From Clostridium_X cadaveris (GTDB taxonomy: Bacteria; Bacillota; Clostridia; Clostridiales; Clostridiaceae): a stretch of DNA of 64,000 bases. Shown here piece after piece: positions 35,088-44,183 of this stretch; position 1 is the stretch's first letter, and each line of letters starts with the position of its first letter. A program made the translations under genes and the position numbers. Below the pieces are notes generated by a model that ran no database searches, was not told the origin of the DNA, and saw only the letters and a program-made list of their open reading frames with translations. The DNA is taken from the NCBI RefSeq assembly GCF_039521325.1, contig NZ_BAAACD010000007.1. One strand, written 5' to 3'.

Positions 35088-35121
35088 AAAAACTGCTTCT
35101 AATTACTTTGAAGCAGTTTTC
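35088..35121. terminator. Bidirectional terminator before the PTS operon end
   Basis: AAAACTGCTTC pairs with GAAGCAGTTTT, with A-run and T-rich flanks. It ends the PTS operon on the minus strand. Confidence 0.75.
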
Positions 35122-35170
35122 AAAAGAATTTATTTATTAAACTTTGAGATTAAGATAAAATACTTACTTA

Positions 35171-36505
35171 TTATTGTGCATCTTCAGAGATTATTTTCTT
35201 TCTATTCCATACCATTAATCCTGCTGTAAAGGCTGTTATTAATGCTAATCCTATTGTCTTAAATTCAACAAGTTTTATTATTAACCATGGTAATGGGCTT
35301 GAACCATAATCTATGCTTGATATTAATCTTGCACCATCTGGTATAGCAAACTTAGCGGCTACAGCAGCTTCTGTAAATAATGGTGCTATGTTTGTTCCTA
35401 TTAAAAGTCCCAATCCAACTGTTATTACCCCTATAACAAAAGTTCTAAAAAAGTCTCCTTTTGCTAATGGTACTATAAGTACAAACATGAATGGAAGTCC
35501 CGCCAAGGATGCAAATGGTAAGAATTGATTTCCTGGTACGATAACTGCTAATAATAATGTAACTGGTACAAGTACAAGTGATACTGCTAATGTTACAGGA
35601 TGTCCAACACTTACTGCAGAATCTAATCCTATGTATAGCTTAGCTTTACCCGCAAACTTACGTTGGATAAGTTCTTGAACTGATTCTGATACTGGCATAA
35701 GACCTTCCATTAATATAGCTGCCATTTTTGGAGTTAATACTAGTACTGCTCCCATAATAACAGCTAAGTTTAAAGTATCTTTTACGTTATACTTTGCAAG
35801 TAATCCTAATAGTACACCTATTAAAGTTCCTAATATAGCTGGATCTCCAAATATTCCAAATTTCTTTTGAATATCATTTGCATCTAATTTTATCTTGTTT
35901 ATTCCTGGTATAACATCTAATATTTTATTAACAATCCATGCTATAGGAACATATGATGCTGAAAATCCATGTGGTATTGATATTCCTGGAAGTCCTAGTT
36001 CCTTTTCTACCTTTGGAGCAGTTCTATCGGCTATAACCATAGTTATTATCATATTTATTGCAGACATTAACAAACTAATTCCTAAATTACCTGTTAACAT
36101 GTACACTAAGGAACCAGTAAAAGCAAAATGCCAAAAATTCCATATATCTATGTTTACGGTTCTTGTTGTTCTTGTTAAAAGCATTATAATATTAACTATT
36201 ATTCCTAAAGGTATTATTAAAACTCCAACTGTAGAACCAAATGCTATCGCGGATGCTGCAGGCCAACCTACATCTAATACATTTAGATGTAATCCAAAAT
36301 TCGCAACCATAGCCTCTGCTGCTGGTCCTAAATTTTCAGTAAGAAGTGTTATTACTAAATTTAATCCTATAAATCCTATTCCTATTAGAAGTCCTGAACG
36401 TATTGCTTTTCCGAATTTAACTCCTAAACAAAGTGCAAATACTGTGAATATTATCGGCATCATAACGGAAGGGCCTAAATCAACTAAGTATTGTAAAGCT
36501 TGCAT
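35171..36505 (-). CDS. PTS galactitol-type transporter subunit IIC
   Basis: A 444-residue membrane permease of the Gat family: LVDLGPSVMMPIIFTVFALC at the N-terminus and VAVIVPGNQFLPFASLAGLP in the C-terminal half, with about nine to ten helices. It translocates and passes a polyol or sugar to the EIIB phosphate. It is the last gene of a four-gene minus-strand operon (activator, IIB, IIA, IIC). AAAGGAGAG precedes the ATG. The substrate is not certain; no dehydrogenase or aldolase genes are nearby. Confidence 0.92.
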   Translation of the reverse strand: MQALQYLVDLGPSVMMPIIFTVFALCLGVKFGKAIRSGLLIGIGFIGLNLVITLLTENLGPAAEAMVANFGLHLNVLDVGWPAASAIAFGSTVGVLIIPLGIIVNIIMLLTRTTRTVNIDIWNFWHFAFTGSLVYMLTGNLGISLLMSAINMIITMVIADRTAPKVEKELGLPGISIPHGFSASYVPIAWIVNKILDVIPGINKIKLDANDIQKKFGIFGDPAILGTLIGVLLGLLAKYNVKDTLNLAVIMGAVLVLTPKMAAILMEGLMPVSESVQELIQRKFAGKAKLYIGLDSAVSVGHPVTLAVSLVLVPVTLLLAVIVPGNQFLPFASLAGLPFMFVLIVPLAKGDFFRTFVIGVITVGLGLLIGTNIAPLFTEAAVAAKFAIPDGARLISSIDYGSSPLPWLIIKLVEFKTIGLALITAFTAGLMVWNRKKIISEDAQ

Positions 36506-36570
36506 TTTTAAAACTCTCCTTTTATTTATATCTTTTAATTATTCTAAAGCCATTAAAATGGTTTAAATAT

Positions 36571-37017
36571 TTACTTTAATTTATCATTTAAAATGTTCAC
36601 TATTGTCTCACAATCATTTTCACTATTTAGCTTGTCTAGTAATTCATTGTCAGTAAATAATCCCATAAGCTTTGATAGTAATACTGCCTGCTCTTCTTTT
36701 GCTTTTACTAACAATACAAAAGCCATAGTTACATCTAAATCATTATTAGTACACATTTCTTTAAAGGCACATTTATTATTAAATCTTACAAATGCTATGC
36801 CTGGCTTTATAATATGTTCTGAATCAGTATGAGGTATGGCTATACTATAGTTTTCTGTTCCTATACCTGTTGGAAATATTTCTTCTCTTTTAAGAATAGC
36901 TTTCTTAAAACTCTCTTTTATATATCCCATAGACAAAAGCTTATCAGATATATTTGATAAAAATTCAAAACTTGTTTTTTCTTCTCTTTGTAAAAATATT
37001 AATTCTTGAGTTAACAT
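36571..37017 (-). CDS. PTS sugar transporter subunit IIA (fructose/mannitol/galactitol type)
   Basis: A 148-residue cytoplasmic EIIA-2 protein. The phosphoacceptor His lies in YSIAIPHTDSEHI at about residue 65. It takes phosphate from HPr and passes it to EIIB. It sits between the IIB gene (8-bp gap) and the IIC gene in the operon. ATAGGAGGA precedes the ATG. Confidence 0.92.
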   Translation of the reverse strand: MLTQELIFLQREEKTSFEFLSNISDKLLSMGYIKESFKKAILKREEIFPTGIGTENYSIAIPHTDSEHIIKPGIAFVRFNNKCAFKEMCTNNDLDVTMAFVLLVKAKEEQAVLLSKLMGLFTDNELLDKLNSENDCETIVNILNDKLK

Positions 37018-37025
37018 AATTCCTC

Positions 37026-37310
37026 CTATAGTCCAAGTTTTGCAACTATATCGTCTACTACTTTGTCTACTCCAATTCCAGTGATGAATGGTAATCCTGA
37101 TATAACCGGAATGTCCATCTTATAAGATGTTTGAGCAGTTGTTACTACTAAATCGTGTCCTTGAGCCTTTGTTGGAAGTTCTGCTACTGTACATTGAGTG
37201 AATGATATTTGATTTAATACTCCTCTTTTTTCAAAAGCTGTCTTTAATTTTTGTATGGCTACTGTTGATGTTGCTATTCCTGCTCCGCATGATACTACTA
37301 TCCTTTTCAT
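37026..37310 (-). CDS. PTS galactitol-type transporter subunit IIB
   Basis: A 94-residue protein with the P-loop-like phosphocysteine site IVVSCGAGIATSTVAIQKL (Cys8). The fold and length match GatB-like EIIB. TAGGAGG precedes the ATG. The order activator-IIB-IIA-IIC with short gaps shows one operon. Confidence 0.92.
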   Translation of the reverse strand: MKRIVVSCGAGIATSTVAIQKLKTAFEKRGVLNQISFTQCTVAELPTKAQGHDLVVTTAQTSYKMDIPVISGLPFITGIGVDKVVDDIVAKLGL

Positions 37311-37322
37311 TATTTATTCCTC

Positions 37323-39266
37323 CTAATAATATATATTTCTTATATAATTTAAATTTTTTTTACATATTATATCCTTTACCTTGTATGATTCATTTATTTT
37401 TTCATATATGTTTAAAAATATATCTTCATGTTCTATAAAAATTTCTTTATCTAAAGCTAACATAAATATAAGCTGTACTTCACCATATACCCATTTTATA
37501 GGTTTCTTTAATATACACGGATATATGCAAGGCACTTTTACATTTTCAACTACAGCATGTGGTATAGCTACCATATTTCCTATTTCTGTAGTTCCTAAAT
37601 TTTCTCTATCTATAAAAGATTTTTTCATATTCTCATTTATATAACCTAATTCAAACATTCTATTAGCCATAAATTCTACAGCTTTAAGCCTATCTTTAAA
37701 TTCTATATCTACAGAGAATAAATCATCTTTAAACAAGGAACTTATATTTATTTTATAGTTCTCGCTTCCTTTAGAAATAAAGTGTTCAAGCTTATTAATA
37801 TCTTCTTCAACTAACAATGGTGATATTTGTATTACTGGCTTTCTCTTCAGCTGAAGATTTACAGTTGAAATTATAAGGTCTATTTCATCTAAATTTATAT
37901 TTCCCACATTATATGATGGATGTACACCAACAACTTCTATTTGTTTACCAAATCTTGATATAAGCTTGCTCTTTATAAGAATTGATGTCCCCATCCCTGA
38001 TGCACATATTACCACTACTCTTAAAACTGATTTGTTCTTATTTAAGTTCATCCTTTCCAATGCACCTCCAAAGTGCAGTGTTAAAAAGCCAATTTCGTTT
38101 TCATCCATAACCACATCATTTTCTTCTTCTATTAATAAAGCCAATATTTCAGCTAATTCAAATGCTAAAAGATAACTTTTTTTTATTTCATAAAGCATAT
38201 CATTTTTTATTTTCATTCCAAGCTTTATTCTATGGATAAGACTTTTAAGATGAGTTACTAAACCTAAAACCAATATGCTATCATTTGTAAAATCAATACC
38301 CATTTTTTTATGTATTTCTTCTAAAGCCTTTTTCACCAAAATAAGGTTTCTTTCATCTTCCTTGTCTAGTTCACAATGCTGTTCTAAAACAAGTTTGTTT
38401 TGAGCTTTTAGGTACTCATATACATAGGATATCTCTTCTTCTGAGAATTCTATTGAAAAGTATTCTGAAACTTTCCTGCACAATTCCTCTGAAGCTTTAT
38501 ACTCAATTTTATCTGATGACATATTTTTAGTGATTGAATATGTTATAAGCTTATTACTCTTAATTCTTGTAACTGTAATGATTATATGATTAAATAAATT
38601 TTCAAATCCTAAATCAGTTACATTTAAATTATATTTCTTTATTATTTTTATCATCTCATTTTTCAGAGTGCTCTCCATCTCTTTACTTATGAGTTCAAAA
38701 AACTTGGTCTGATCTTTGCAGTCATTCTTATGAACTATATACTCAGATATAAAATATCTGAATTTTGCCTCTTCACCTTTTATTCCTACACCAGAATTCC
38801 CATATCTTGATAATTCTAATTCATATTCATTAAGAATATTTCTAACTATTTTCAAGTCATTTTTTAAAGTAGACATACTTATAAACAGTTCATCGCTTAG
38901 CTCGTCCAGCTTTATACTTACTCTTTCCTCATCAACATATAGAAGAGCCAATTTTTTTATTAGCCACTCTACTCGGTTCTTTTCTATAGTAGGAAAAGCT
39001 TCTCCCGTATTTTCTTTAATTATGGCTTTTAACTGACTATACTGCTCGTAATCTCTATATTCGATCTTATATCCTAAGCCCTTTTTGGAAACAACTTCAC
39101 ATCCATAATTCTTTAAAATGCAATTGATTTCCTTAATTTCGTTTTGAACCGTTTTCACTGAGAGCTTTAGTTCCTCTGCTAAATCTTTGCCTGTAATATA
39201 AAGCTCTGCATTTAGTAATTTAGTTATAATTGTTCTTTTTCTTAAGTTTATGGTATCTTTCAACAT
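37323..39266 (-). CDS. PRD-containing transcriptional activator with EIIB-like and EIIA-like domains (MtlR/BglG type)
   Basis: A 647-residue regulator. In order: an HTH_11 domain (LNAELYITGKDLAEELKLSV), an Mga-like HTH (about 80-150), two PRD domains (His in LFNHIIITVTRI; LGLVTHLKSLIHRIKLG and FLTLHFGGALERM), a Gat EIIB-like domain (VVVICASGMGTSILIKSKL) and an EIIA-2 domain (MVAIPHAVVENVKVP). Such proteins activate PTS operons and are tuned by phosphorylation from HPr and the cognate EIIB. It is first in the PTS operon, 12 bp before IIB, and probably controls it. Confidence 0.9.
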   Translation of the reverse strand: MLKDTINLRKRTIITKLLNAELYITGKDLAEELKLSVKTVQNEIKEINCILKNYGCEVVSKKGLGYKIEYRDYEQYSQLKAIIKENTGEAFPTIEKNRVEWLIKKLALLYVDEERVSIKLDELSDELFISMSTLKNDLKIVRNILNEYELELSRYGNSGVGIKGEEAKFRYFISEYIVHKNDCKDQTKFFELISKEMESTLKNEMIKIIKKYNLNVTDLGFENLFNHIIITVTRIKSNKLITYSITKNMSSDKIEYKASEELCRKVSEYFSIEFSEEEISYVYEYLKAQNKLVLEQHCELDKEDERNLILVKKALEEIHKKMGIDFTNDSILVLGLVTHLKSLIHRIKLGMKIKNDMLYEIKKSYLLAFELAEILALLIEEENDVVMDENEIGFLTLHFGGALERMNLNKNKSVLRVVVICASGMGTSILIKSKLISRFGKQIEVVGVHPSYNVGNINLDEIDLIISTVNLQLKRKPVIQISPLLVEEDINKLEHFISKGSENYKINISSLFKDDLFSVDIEFKDRLKAVEFMANRMFELGYINENMKKSFIDRENLGTTEIGNMVAIPHAVVENVKVPCIYPCILKKPIKWVYGEVQLIFMLALDKEIFIEHEDIFLNIYEKINESYKVKDIICKKNLNYIRNIYY

Positions 39267-39313
39267 TCATATCACCTTTACACATATTATGTTATCAACA
39301 ATATACTTTTTAT

Positions 39314-39350
39314 AAAAGTTCTCTTTTTTCTCTTAAGTAGAGGAACTTTT
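39314..39350 (-). promoter_or_regulatory. Inverted repeat upstream of the PTS activator
   Basis: AAAAGTTC-C (39314 on) pairs with GAGGAACTTTT ending 39350, spaced by about 16 bases, 48-84 bp before the activator start. It may be the activator's own operator or a leader hairpin. Confidence 0.4.
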
Positions 39351-39454
39351 CACCTAACTTTTAATAAGTCTATTTATATCATGCATTAGAGCGTTTTCTC
39401 TATGCTTAAGTAAATATCATCATATACTACTTTTTCTTATTTATTATATAAAAA

Positions 39455-39492
39455 TAGGGGGAAGCTGAATCTAGCTTTCAGCCTTCCCCCTA
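39455..39492 (-). terminator. Terminator of the nuclease-like hypothetical gene
   Basis: TAGGGGGAAG-CTGAA pairs with TTCAG-CTTCCCCCTA around a short loop; minus strand continues TTTTTATAT. Very stable hairpin 13 bp after the stop at 39505. Confidence 0.85.
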
Positions 39493-39504
39493 TAATAATT
39501 ATTT

Positions 39505-40419
39505 TTAATAATCTACATGAACTCCCCATATATCTTGACATTCGTTCACAAACTCTTGAATGTTTAAAATCTGTTCCTCATAAAGACCATATCCTGCATA
39601 GTTAGTTTTTGCTACTTTCATATTTATATTTTGCACAAGATTTGAGTAATCAAAAGATGTTGTGACTTTTCTTATTTCACTTATAAGCTCATGATTTTCT
39701 CCCCTATGACTTGATACCACCAATATAAGTTCAGGTTTTATGTTTCTATTTATAGTAATCTCCTTATCCACTCCATTTATAAGTCCAAGCTCTACCTTTT
39801 GATTAAATATGATTTCTATATCTTCATATATTCCAAATAAATTTCTCTTATTTTGTGTAAACTCATTCAAATCCTCAGTATGCTTTTGAAGAATAGAATC
39901 CTCAATTGGCTTTTTATCACCATATTTCATTTCTATAAATGCAAGAGCAATTCTATCACCTTTTGTTCTGCTTGATTCTGTTGCAAGCCACTTTATTCCT
40001 ACTAAATTTATTTTATTTTCCTCATCTCTGCTATATTCCATAGAAGCCATATAATAGTCCGTTTTATCAGATTGAGCATTTCTATTGTTTTCTCTAACAA
40101 GGCACTGTCCATATTCCATTTCTAGGTTAGGATTATCATGAAGATAAAAATCTATATTCTGTTTCATAAGTGGTATATATCTTGTCCACTCATAACAGCA
40201 TCTTTCTATATCATCATTGTTTTGAGATAAATCTATAATCTTATAATCATTATTCTCTGAAATTACTTTGCAAATTTTTTGTCCTCTATAATACAGCTCT
40301 ATAAAATTCTGTCTTATTTCTAGACTCAGGGTATCGTCTTTTTTAACAAAATCTAAAAGTTCTTTAAGCTTACCCTCTTTTAAATCTGTCATAAAAATTT
40401 CATTTAATCCACTTTTCAT
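39505..40419 (-). CDS. Hypothetical protein, possible PD-(D/E)XK-like fold
   Basis: A 304-residue soluble protein. The middle contains NLVGIKWLATESSRTKGDRI followed by ALAFIEMKYGDKKPIEDS and a helix LQKHTEDLNEFTQNK. An acidic residue, then ExK after a hydrophobic strand (IEMKYG), is the arrangement of PD-(D/E)XK nuclease-like domains, but I cannot confirm it. The ATG at 40419 is preferred because GGGGTGG lies eight bases upstream; longer forms starting up to 40482 lack a good site. Monocistronic with a strong terminator. Confidence 0.6.
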   Translation of the reverse strand: MKSGLNEIFMTDLKEGKLKELLDFVKKDDTLSLEIRQNFIELYYRGQKICKVISENNDYKIIDLSQNNDDIERCCYEWTRYIPLMKQNIDFYLHDNPNLEMEYGQCLVRENNRNAQSDKTDYYMASMEYSRDEENKINLVGIKWLATESSRTKGDRIALAFIEMKYGDKKPIEDSILQKHTEDLNEFTQNKRNLFGIYEDIEIIFNQKVELGLINGVDKEITINRNIKPELILVVSSHRGENHELISEIRKVTTSFDYSNLVQNINMKVAKTNYAGYGLYEEQILNIQEFVNECQDIWGVHVDY

Positions 40420-40523
40420 AACTTTAACCACCCCATTAAAATCTAAAATATTTATCATGTCACTTTTCATTATAATTATCATATTTTATTATAACATACC
40501 ATTATTACTAATTTATGTTTAGA

Positions 40524-40558
40524 TAAATTATTTATTTATATTTTAGATAAATAATTTA
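40524..40558. promoter_or_regulatory. AT-rich inverted repeat in the ABC operon promoter region
   Basis: TAAATTATTTAT (40524-40535) and ATAAATAATTTA (40547-40558) are perfect complements about 80 bp upstream of the binding-protein start. They could form an operator. No TPP or other riboswitch signature was seen in this region. Confidence 0.4.
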
Positions 40559-40639
40559 ACACTTACCTACATAAGTTCATATAATAAACCATACTAGTAA
40601 CTATTTACCATTCAACTAACAAGAGGAGGTATAAAAAAC

Positions 40640-41677
40640 ATGAACAGGAGAAACTTAAAGAAACTCATAGGTGCAGTTTTAATCTGTGCATTATCTTTTT
40701 CACTGGCAGCATGTGGCAATAGCAACACCGCAAAAAAGCCAGAAGAAAAGCCACTTACTAAAGTTAGACTTAATGAAGTTGTACGTTCAGTATTCTATGC
40801 ACCTATGTACGTAGCAATAAACAATGGATACTTTAAAGAAGAAGGCATAGACATAGATCTTGCAACTGGTCAAGGTGCAGATAAAACTATGCAACAACTA
40901 CTAAGTAACAATGCAGATATAGGATTTTCTGGTCCTGAACAAATAATATATATATATAATCAAGGAAGAGAAGATTTGCCTGTAGTTTTTGCTCAATTAA
41001 CTCAAAAAGATGGTTCTTTCTTAGTTGCAAAAGAAAAACCAACTAATTTTAAGTGGGAAGATGTAACTGGAAAAAGCATAATTGGTGCAAGACCTGGCGG
41101 AGTACCAGAAATGTCACTCGAACAAGCACTAAAAAACCACGGGATTGAAAAAGGAAAAAACGTTGAAATTGTAACTAATATAGCTTTCACTGCAACATCT
41201 GGTGCATTTAAAAGCGGTTCTGAAGACTATGTAGCATTATTTGAGCCAACAGCTAGTATGCTTGAAAAAGAAGACGGCGGATATATTGCAGCATCTATAG
41301 GAAAAGAAGTTGGAAACCTTCCATATACCTGCTTCTACTCAACTAAATCTTATATGGAAAAGAACCCTGAAATAATTCAAGGATTCACAAATGCAATATA
41401 CAAAGGACAACAATGGGTTAAAAATCATTCTGATGAAGAAGTTGCTACAGCTATAGAGAGTTTCTTCCCTGGAACTAACCATGACATTATAATAAACGTT
41501 ATGAAAAACTATAGAGAAATAGAAGCAATAGCTACTTCTCCTATAATAAAAGAAGAAGATATGAATAGACTTATGTCATTAATAGAAGGATATGACGCAA
41601 AATTAATAGCTAAAAAACCAGCATTTAAAGATATAGTAACAAATGAATTTGCAGAAAAAGCAGTGTCTGGAAAATAG
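40640..41677 (+). CDS. ABC transporter substrate-binding lipoprotein (NMT1/SsuA-like)
   Basis: A 345-residue lipoprotein: signal peptide with lipobox LAAC at about residues 22-25, then an NMT1/THI5-type binding domain (VFYAPMYVAINNGYFKEEGI, GQGADKTMQQLLSNNADIGF). Relatives bind pyrimidine precursors of thiamine, alkanesulfonates, nitrate or riboflavin-like compounds. First gene of a three-gene importer operon; AAGAGGAGG precedes the ATG. Ligand cannot be assigned. Confidence 0.9.
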   Translation: MNRRNLKKLIGAVLICALSFSLAACGNSNTAKKPEEKPLTKVRLNEVVRSVFYAPMYVAINNGYFKEEGIDIDLATGQGADKTMQQLLSNNADIGFSGPEQIIYIYNQGREDLPVVFAQLTQKDGSFLVAKEKPTNFKWEDVTGKSIIGARPGGVPEMSLEQALKNHGIEKGKNVEIVTNIAFTATSGAFKSGSEDYVALFEPTASMLEKEDGGYIAASIGKEVGNLPYTCFYSTKSYMEKNPEIIQGFTNAIYKGQQWVKNHSDEEVATAIESFFPGTNHDIIINVMKNYREIEAIATSPIIKEEDMNRLMSLIEGYDAKLIAKKPAFKDIVTNEFAEKAVSGK

Positions 41678-41692
41678 AGTAGGTGAATTGTA

Positions 41693-42457
41693 ATGAATGA
41701 AATGGATATAAAAAATGTTTATATGAATTATCACTCCCCAACTGGAGTTACAGAAGCCCTTACGGATATAAGCTTTTCTCTAGAAGAGGGAGAGTTTATA
41801 TCCATTGTAGGCCCTTCGGGATGTGGAAAATCTACTTTATTAAATATACTATGCGGCCTAATACAGCCATCACGTGGTGATATTTTACTTGAAGGCGAAT
41901 TAATAACAGGTCCAAATGAAAAAATAGGGTACATGTTTCAAAAAGATCAATTATTTGAATGGCTTACAGTGTGGGAAAACGTAATTTTAGGATTAAAAAT
42001 CAAGAAAAAACTTAACGAGAAGTCTAAAAAGAAAATAGATGAACTATTGACAAACTATGGACTTCATGAATTTAAAAATCATAAGCCCTCAGAGCTTTCT
42101 GGTGGTATGAGGCAGAGGGTAGCCTTAATAAGGACTTTAGCCCTTGACCCCCATATACTTCTTTTAGACGAACCATTTTCAGCTCTTGACTATCAAAGCA
42201 GGCTTATGGTAAGTGATGAAATATACAATATAATAAAAAAGGAAAATAAAACAGCTATAATGGTAACTCACGATATCTCAGAAGCAGTCTCTGTATCTTC
42301 CAAAATTGTAGTGCTTTCTAAGAGACCAGCTTATCTAAAAGATGTAATAAAAATAGATATCGACTCGGAGTATTCATCACCACTAAAGAGAAGAGAGTCT
42401 CCAGCTTTCAGAGAATATTTTAATCGTATATGGAAGGAGCTGGATTTAAATGAATAA
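41693..42457 (+). CDS. ABC transporter ATP-binding protein (SsuB/TauB type)
   Basis: A 254-residue ATPase with Walker A GPSGCGKSTLLN, Q-loop MFQKDQLFEWLTVWEN, signature LSGGMRQRVALIRTLA, Walker B ILLLDEPFSALD and H-loop MVTHDISEAVS. Length and sequence fit the nitrate/sulfonate/taurine subfamily. It starts 15 bp after the binding-protein gene and overlaps the permease gene by eight bases. Confidence 0.93.
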   Translation: MNEMDIKNVYMNYHSPTGVTEALTDISFSLEEGEFISIVGPSGCGKSTLLNILCGLIQPSRGDILLEGELITGPNEKIGYMFQKDQLFEWLTVWENVILGLKIKKKLNEKSKKKIDELLTNYGLHEFKNHKPSELSGGMRQRVALIRTLALDPHILLLDEPFSALDYQSRLMVSDEIYNIIKKENKTAIMVTHDISEAVSVSSKIVVLSKRPAYLKDVIKIDIDSEYSSPLKRRESPAFREYFNRIWKELDLNE

Positions 42458-43235
42458 AGAACTTGAACACAAAAAATATTTAAATAAACTTTCAAGAGAT
42501 AAATGGATTGTAACCATTACAAGAATACTTCTTTTAGTATTCCTTATAGCACTATGGGAAATAGCTGCACAAGAAAAGTGGATAGATCCATTCCTAACCA
42601 GCAGTCCTTCTAGAATGTGGAAGAGTTTTATGGAATTTTATACTGAAGGCACCTTGCTTAAGCATACAGGTATAACCGTATATGAAACTATAGTGGGCTT
42701 TACTTTAGGAACTGTATTAGGTACACTGATTGCAATGCTTCTTTGGTGGTCAACCTTTGTTTCTAAAGTTTTAGAGCCTTATTTAATAGTCTTAAATGCT
42801 CTTCCAAAGATAGCTTTAGCTCCTATTATAATCTTCTGGGTTGGTAATGGAATTACTGCTATTATTGTTATAACTTTGCTCATTTCCATAGTCACTACTA
42901 TTATAAGTGTTCTATCAGGTTTTAACGAAGTTGATGAAGATAAAATTAAGCTTCTAAAAACCTTTGGTGCATCTAAGCTTCAAATTTTAACTCATCTTAT
43001 AATGCCAGCTTCAATACCTACATTTATATCCGCGCTAAAGATAAATGTAGGACTATCTTGGGTCGGTGTAATAATGGGTGAGTTCTTAGTAGCAAAAGAT
43101 GGTCTTGGTTTCATAATAGTATATGGCGGTCAAATATCACAACTTGATATGGTAATGATGAGTATTGTAGTATTATCCATCATCGCTTTCGTTATGTACA
43201 AATTTGTTGCTATATTTGAAAAAAAATATTCTTAG
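42450..43235 (+). CDS. ABC transporter permease (SsuC/TauC type)
   Basis: A 261-residue, six-helix permease with BPD_transp_1 domain; the coupling loop is seen in EDKIKLLKTFGASKLQILTH (EAA motif) and the N-terminal block in ALWEIAAQEKWIDPFLTSSP. Its start overlaps the end of the ATPase gene, showing translational coupling. No terminator separates it from the TPR gene downstream. Confidence 0.93.
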   Translation: MNKELEHKKYLNKLSRDKWIVTITRILLLVFLIALWEIAAQEKWIDPFLTSSPSRMWKSFMEFYTEGTLLKHTGITVYETIVGFTLGTVLGTLIAMLLWWSTFVSKVLEPYLIVLNALPKIALAPIIIFWVGNGITAIIVITLLISIVTTIISVLSGFNEVDEDKIKLLKTFGASKLQILTHLIMPASIPTFISALKINVGLSWVGVIMGEFLVAKDGLGFIIVYGGQISQLDMVMMSIVVLSIIAFVMYKFVAIFEKKYS

Positions 43236-43254
43236 AATTTTCTTTCTTTTATAT

Positions 43255-43314
43255 TCCTCCAAATCATTGTATAATAGTATTAAAATATTTTCATTACTAC
43301 ATCGGTTTGGAGGA
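43255..43314 (+). promoter_or_regulatory. Promoter and ribosome-site-sequestering inverted repeat before the TPR gene
   Basis: TCCTCCAAA (43255-43263) is the perfect complement of TTTGGAGGA (43306-43314), the latter being the ribosome binding site of the TPR gene. A TATAAT at 43270-43275 lies between the arms. Transcripts from that promoter would lack the first arm; read-through from the ABC operon would include it and could mask the site. Confidence 0.5.
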
Positions 43315-43320
43315 AGTTTT

Positions 43321-44157
43321 ATGAATAGTGCACTAAAAAAACTACTGTTAGAAGTAGGTTTATTGTTTTTATTAATTTTTCTAGTATCAAAAGTAAAGCC
43401 ACTTTATGGTACGCTTTTACTTATAGCTTATTTTGCATACAAACTTTTTGCTCTTAGATACAGTCTTTTTTCAATGATAGGTAAAACTAAATTTGATAAT
43501 GGAGATAAAGATGGTGCTTTAAAATGGTATGGTAAAGCTGCAAAAGTTTCATCATGCAGACCTAGAACTATAATAAGCTATTCTTATCTTCTTTTAATTG
43601 AAGAAAGAATAAAGGAAGCTGAAGAAGCTTTGCATCTAGTTAAAAATGATGCCTTAGACCCTAGGGAGAAGATAAATTATTTCACTACCAAAGCACTTAT
43701 AGAATGGAAAGATGATAATCTAGAAGGTGCCATAAAAATTTTAGAAGATGCAAATTTAGAACTTAAGGCTCTTATGATTTATGAAAGCCTTGGATATCTT
43801 CTTTTATTATCAAAAGACTATGAAAAGGCATTAAAGTTTAATTTAGAAGCTTTTGAATATGATAGTAATGATGAAATAATAATAGACAACCTTGCTGAAA
43901 GCTATTATTTCTTAGGTCAGTATGATAAGTCAAAAGAAATTTATGAAAATCTTACACAGAGAAATTTAACTTTCTCAGAACCTTATTACTACTTAGCTTC
44001 AATTTATATAAAAGAAGAAAAAATTGATCAGGCTAAGGAGCTTTTAGAGTTGGCATTAAAGTGTCCTCAAGGATTTTTGACAGCCATACATAAAGAAGAT
44101 ATTGAATCATTACTAAACTCTATTGACCCAAAGCAAATCAACGGAAATGAAAATTAG
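43321..44157 (+). CDS. Membrane-anchored tetratricopeptide-repeat protein
   Basis: A 278-residue protein with two N-terminal hydrophobic segments (LEVGLLFLLIFLVS and GTLLLIAYFAYKLFAL, about residues 11-45) followed by about five to six TPR units (for example GALKWYGKAAKVSS, DYEKALKFNLEAFEYDSNDE, QYDKSKEIYENLTQRNLTFS). The start at 43321 follows GGAGGAAG; a longer frame overlaps the upstream permease. TPRs suggest a scaffold role at the membrane; partner unknown. Confidence 0.85.
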   Translation: MNSALKKLLLEVGLLFLLIFLVSKVKPLYGTLLLIAYFAYKLFALRYSLFSMIGKTKFDNGDKDGALKWYGKAAKVSSCRPRTIISYSYLLLIEERIKEAEEALHLVKNDALDPREKINYFTTKALIEWKDDNLEGAIKILEDANLELKALMIYESLGYLLLLSKDYEKALKFNLEAFEYDSNDEIIIDNLAESYYFLGQYDKSKEIYENLTQRNLTFSEPYYYLASIYIKEEKIDQAKELLELALKCPQGFLTAIHKEDIESLLNSIDPKQINGNEN

Positions 44158-44158
44158 A

Positions 44159-44183
44159 GCTGCCTTATGGCAGCCCATTTTTT
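44159..44183 (+). terminator. Terminator of the TPR gene
   Basis: GCTGCC pairs with GGCAGC around TTAT, followed by CCATTTTTT. Confidence 0.85.

Noticed and set aside
40483..40639. TPP riboswitch upstream of the NMT1-like ABC operon
   Set aside because: The CTGAGA and ACCTGA-type blocks of the THI element are not present; only an AT-rich inverted repeat is seen.
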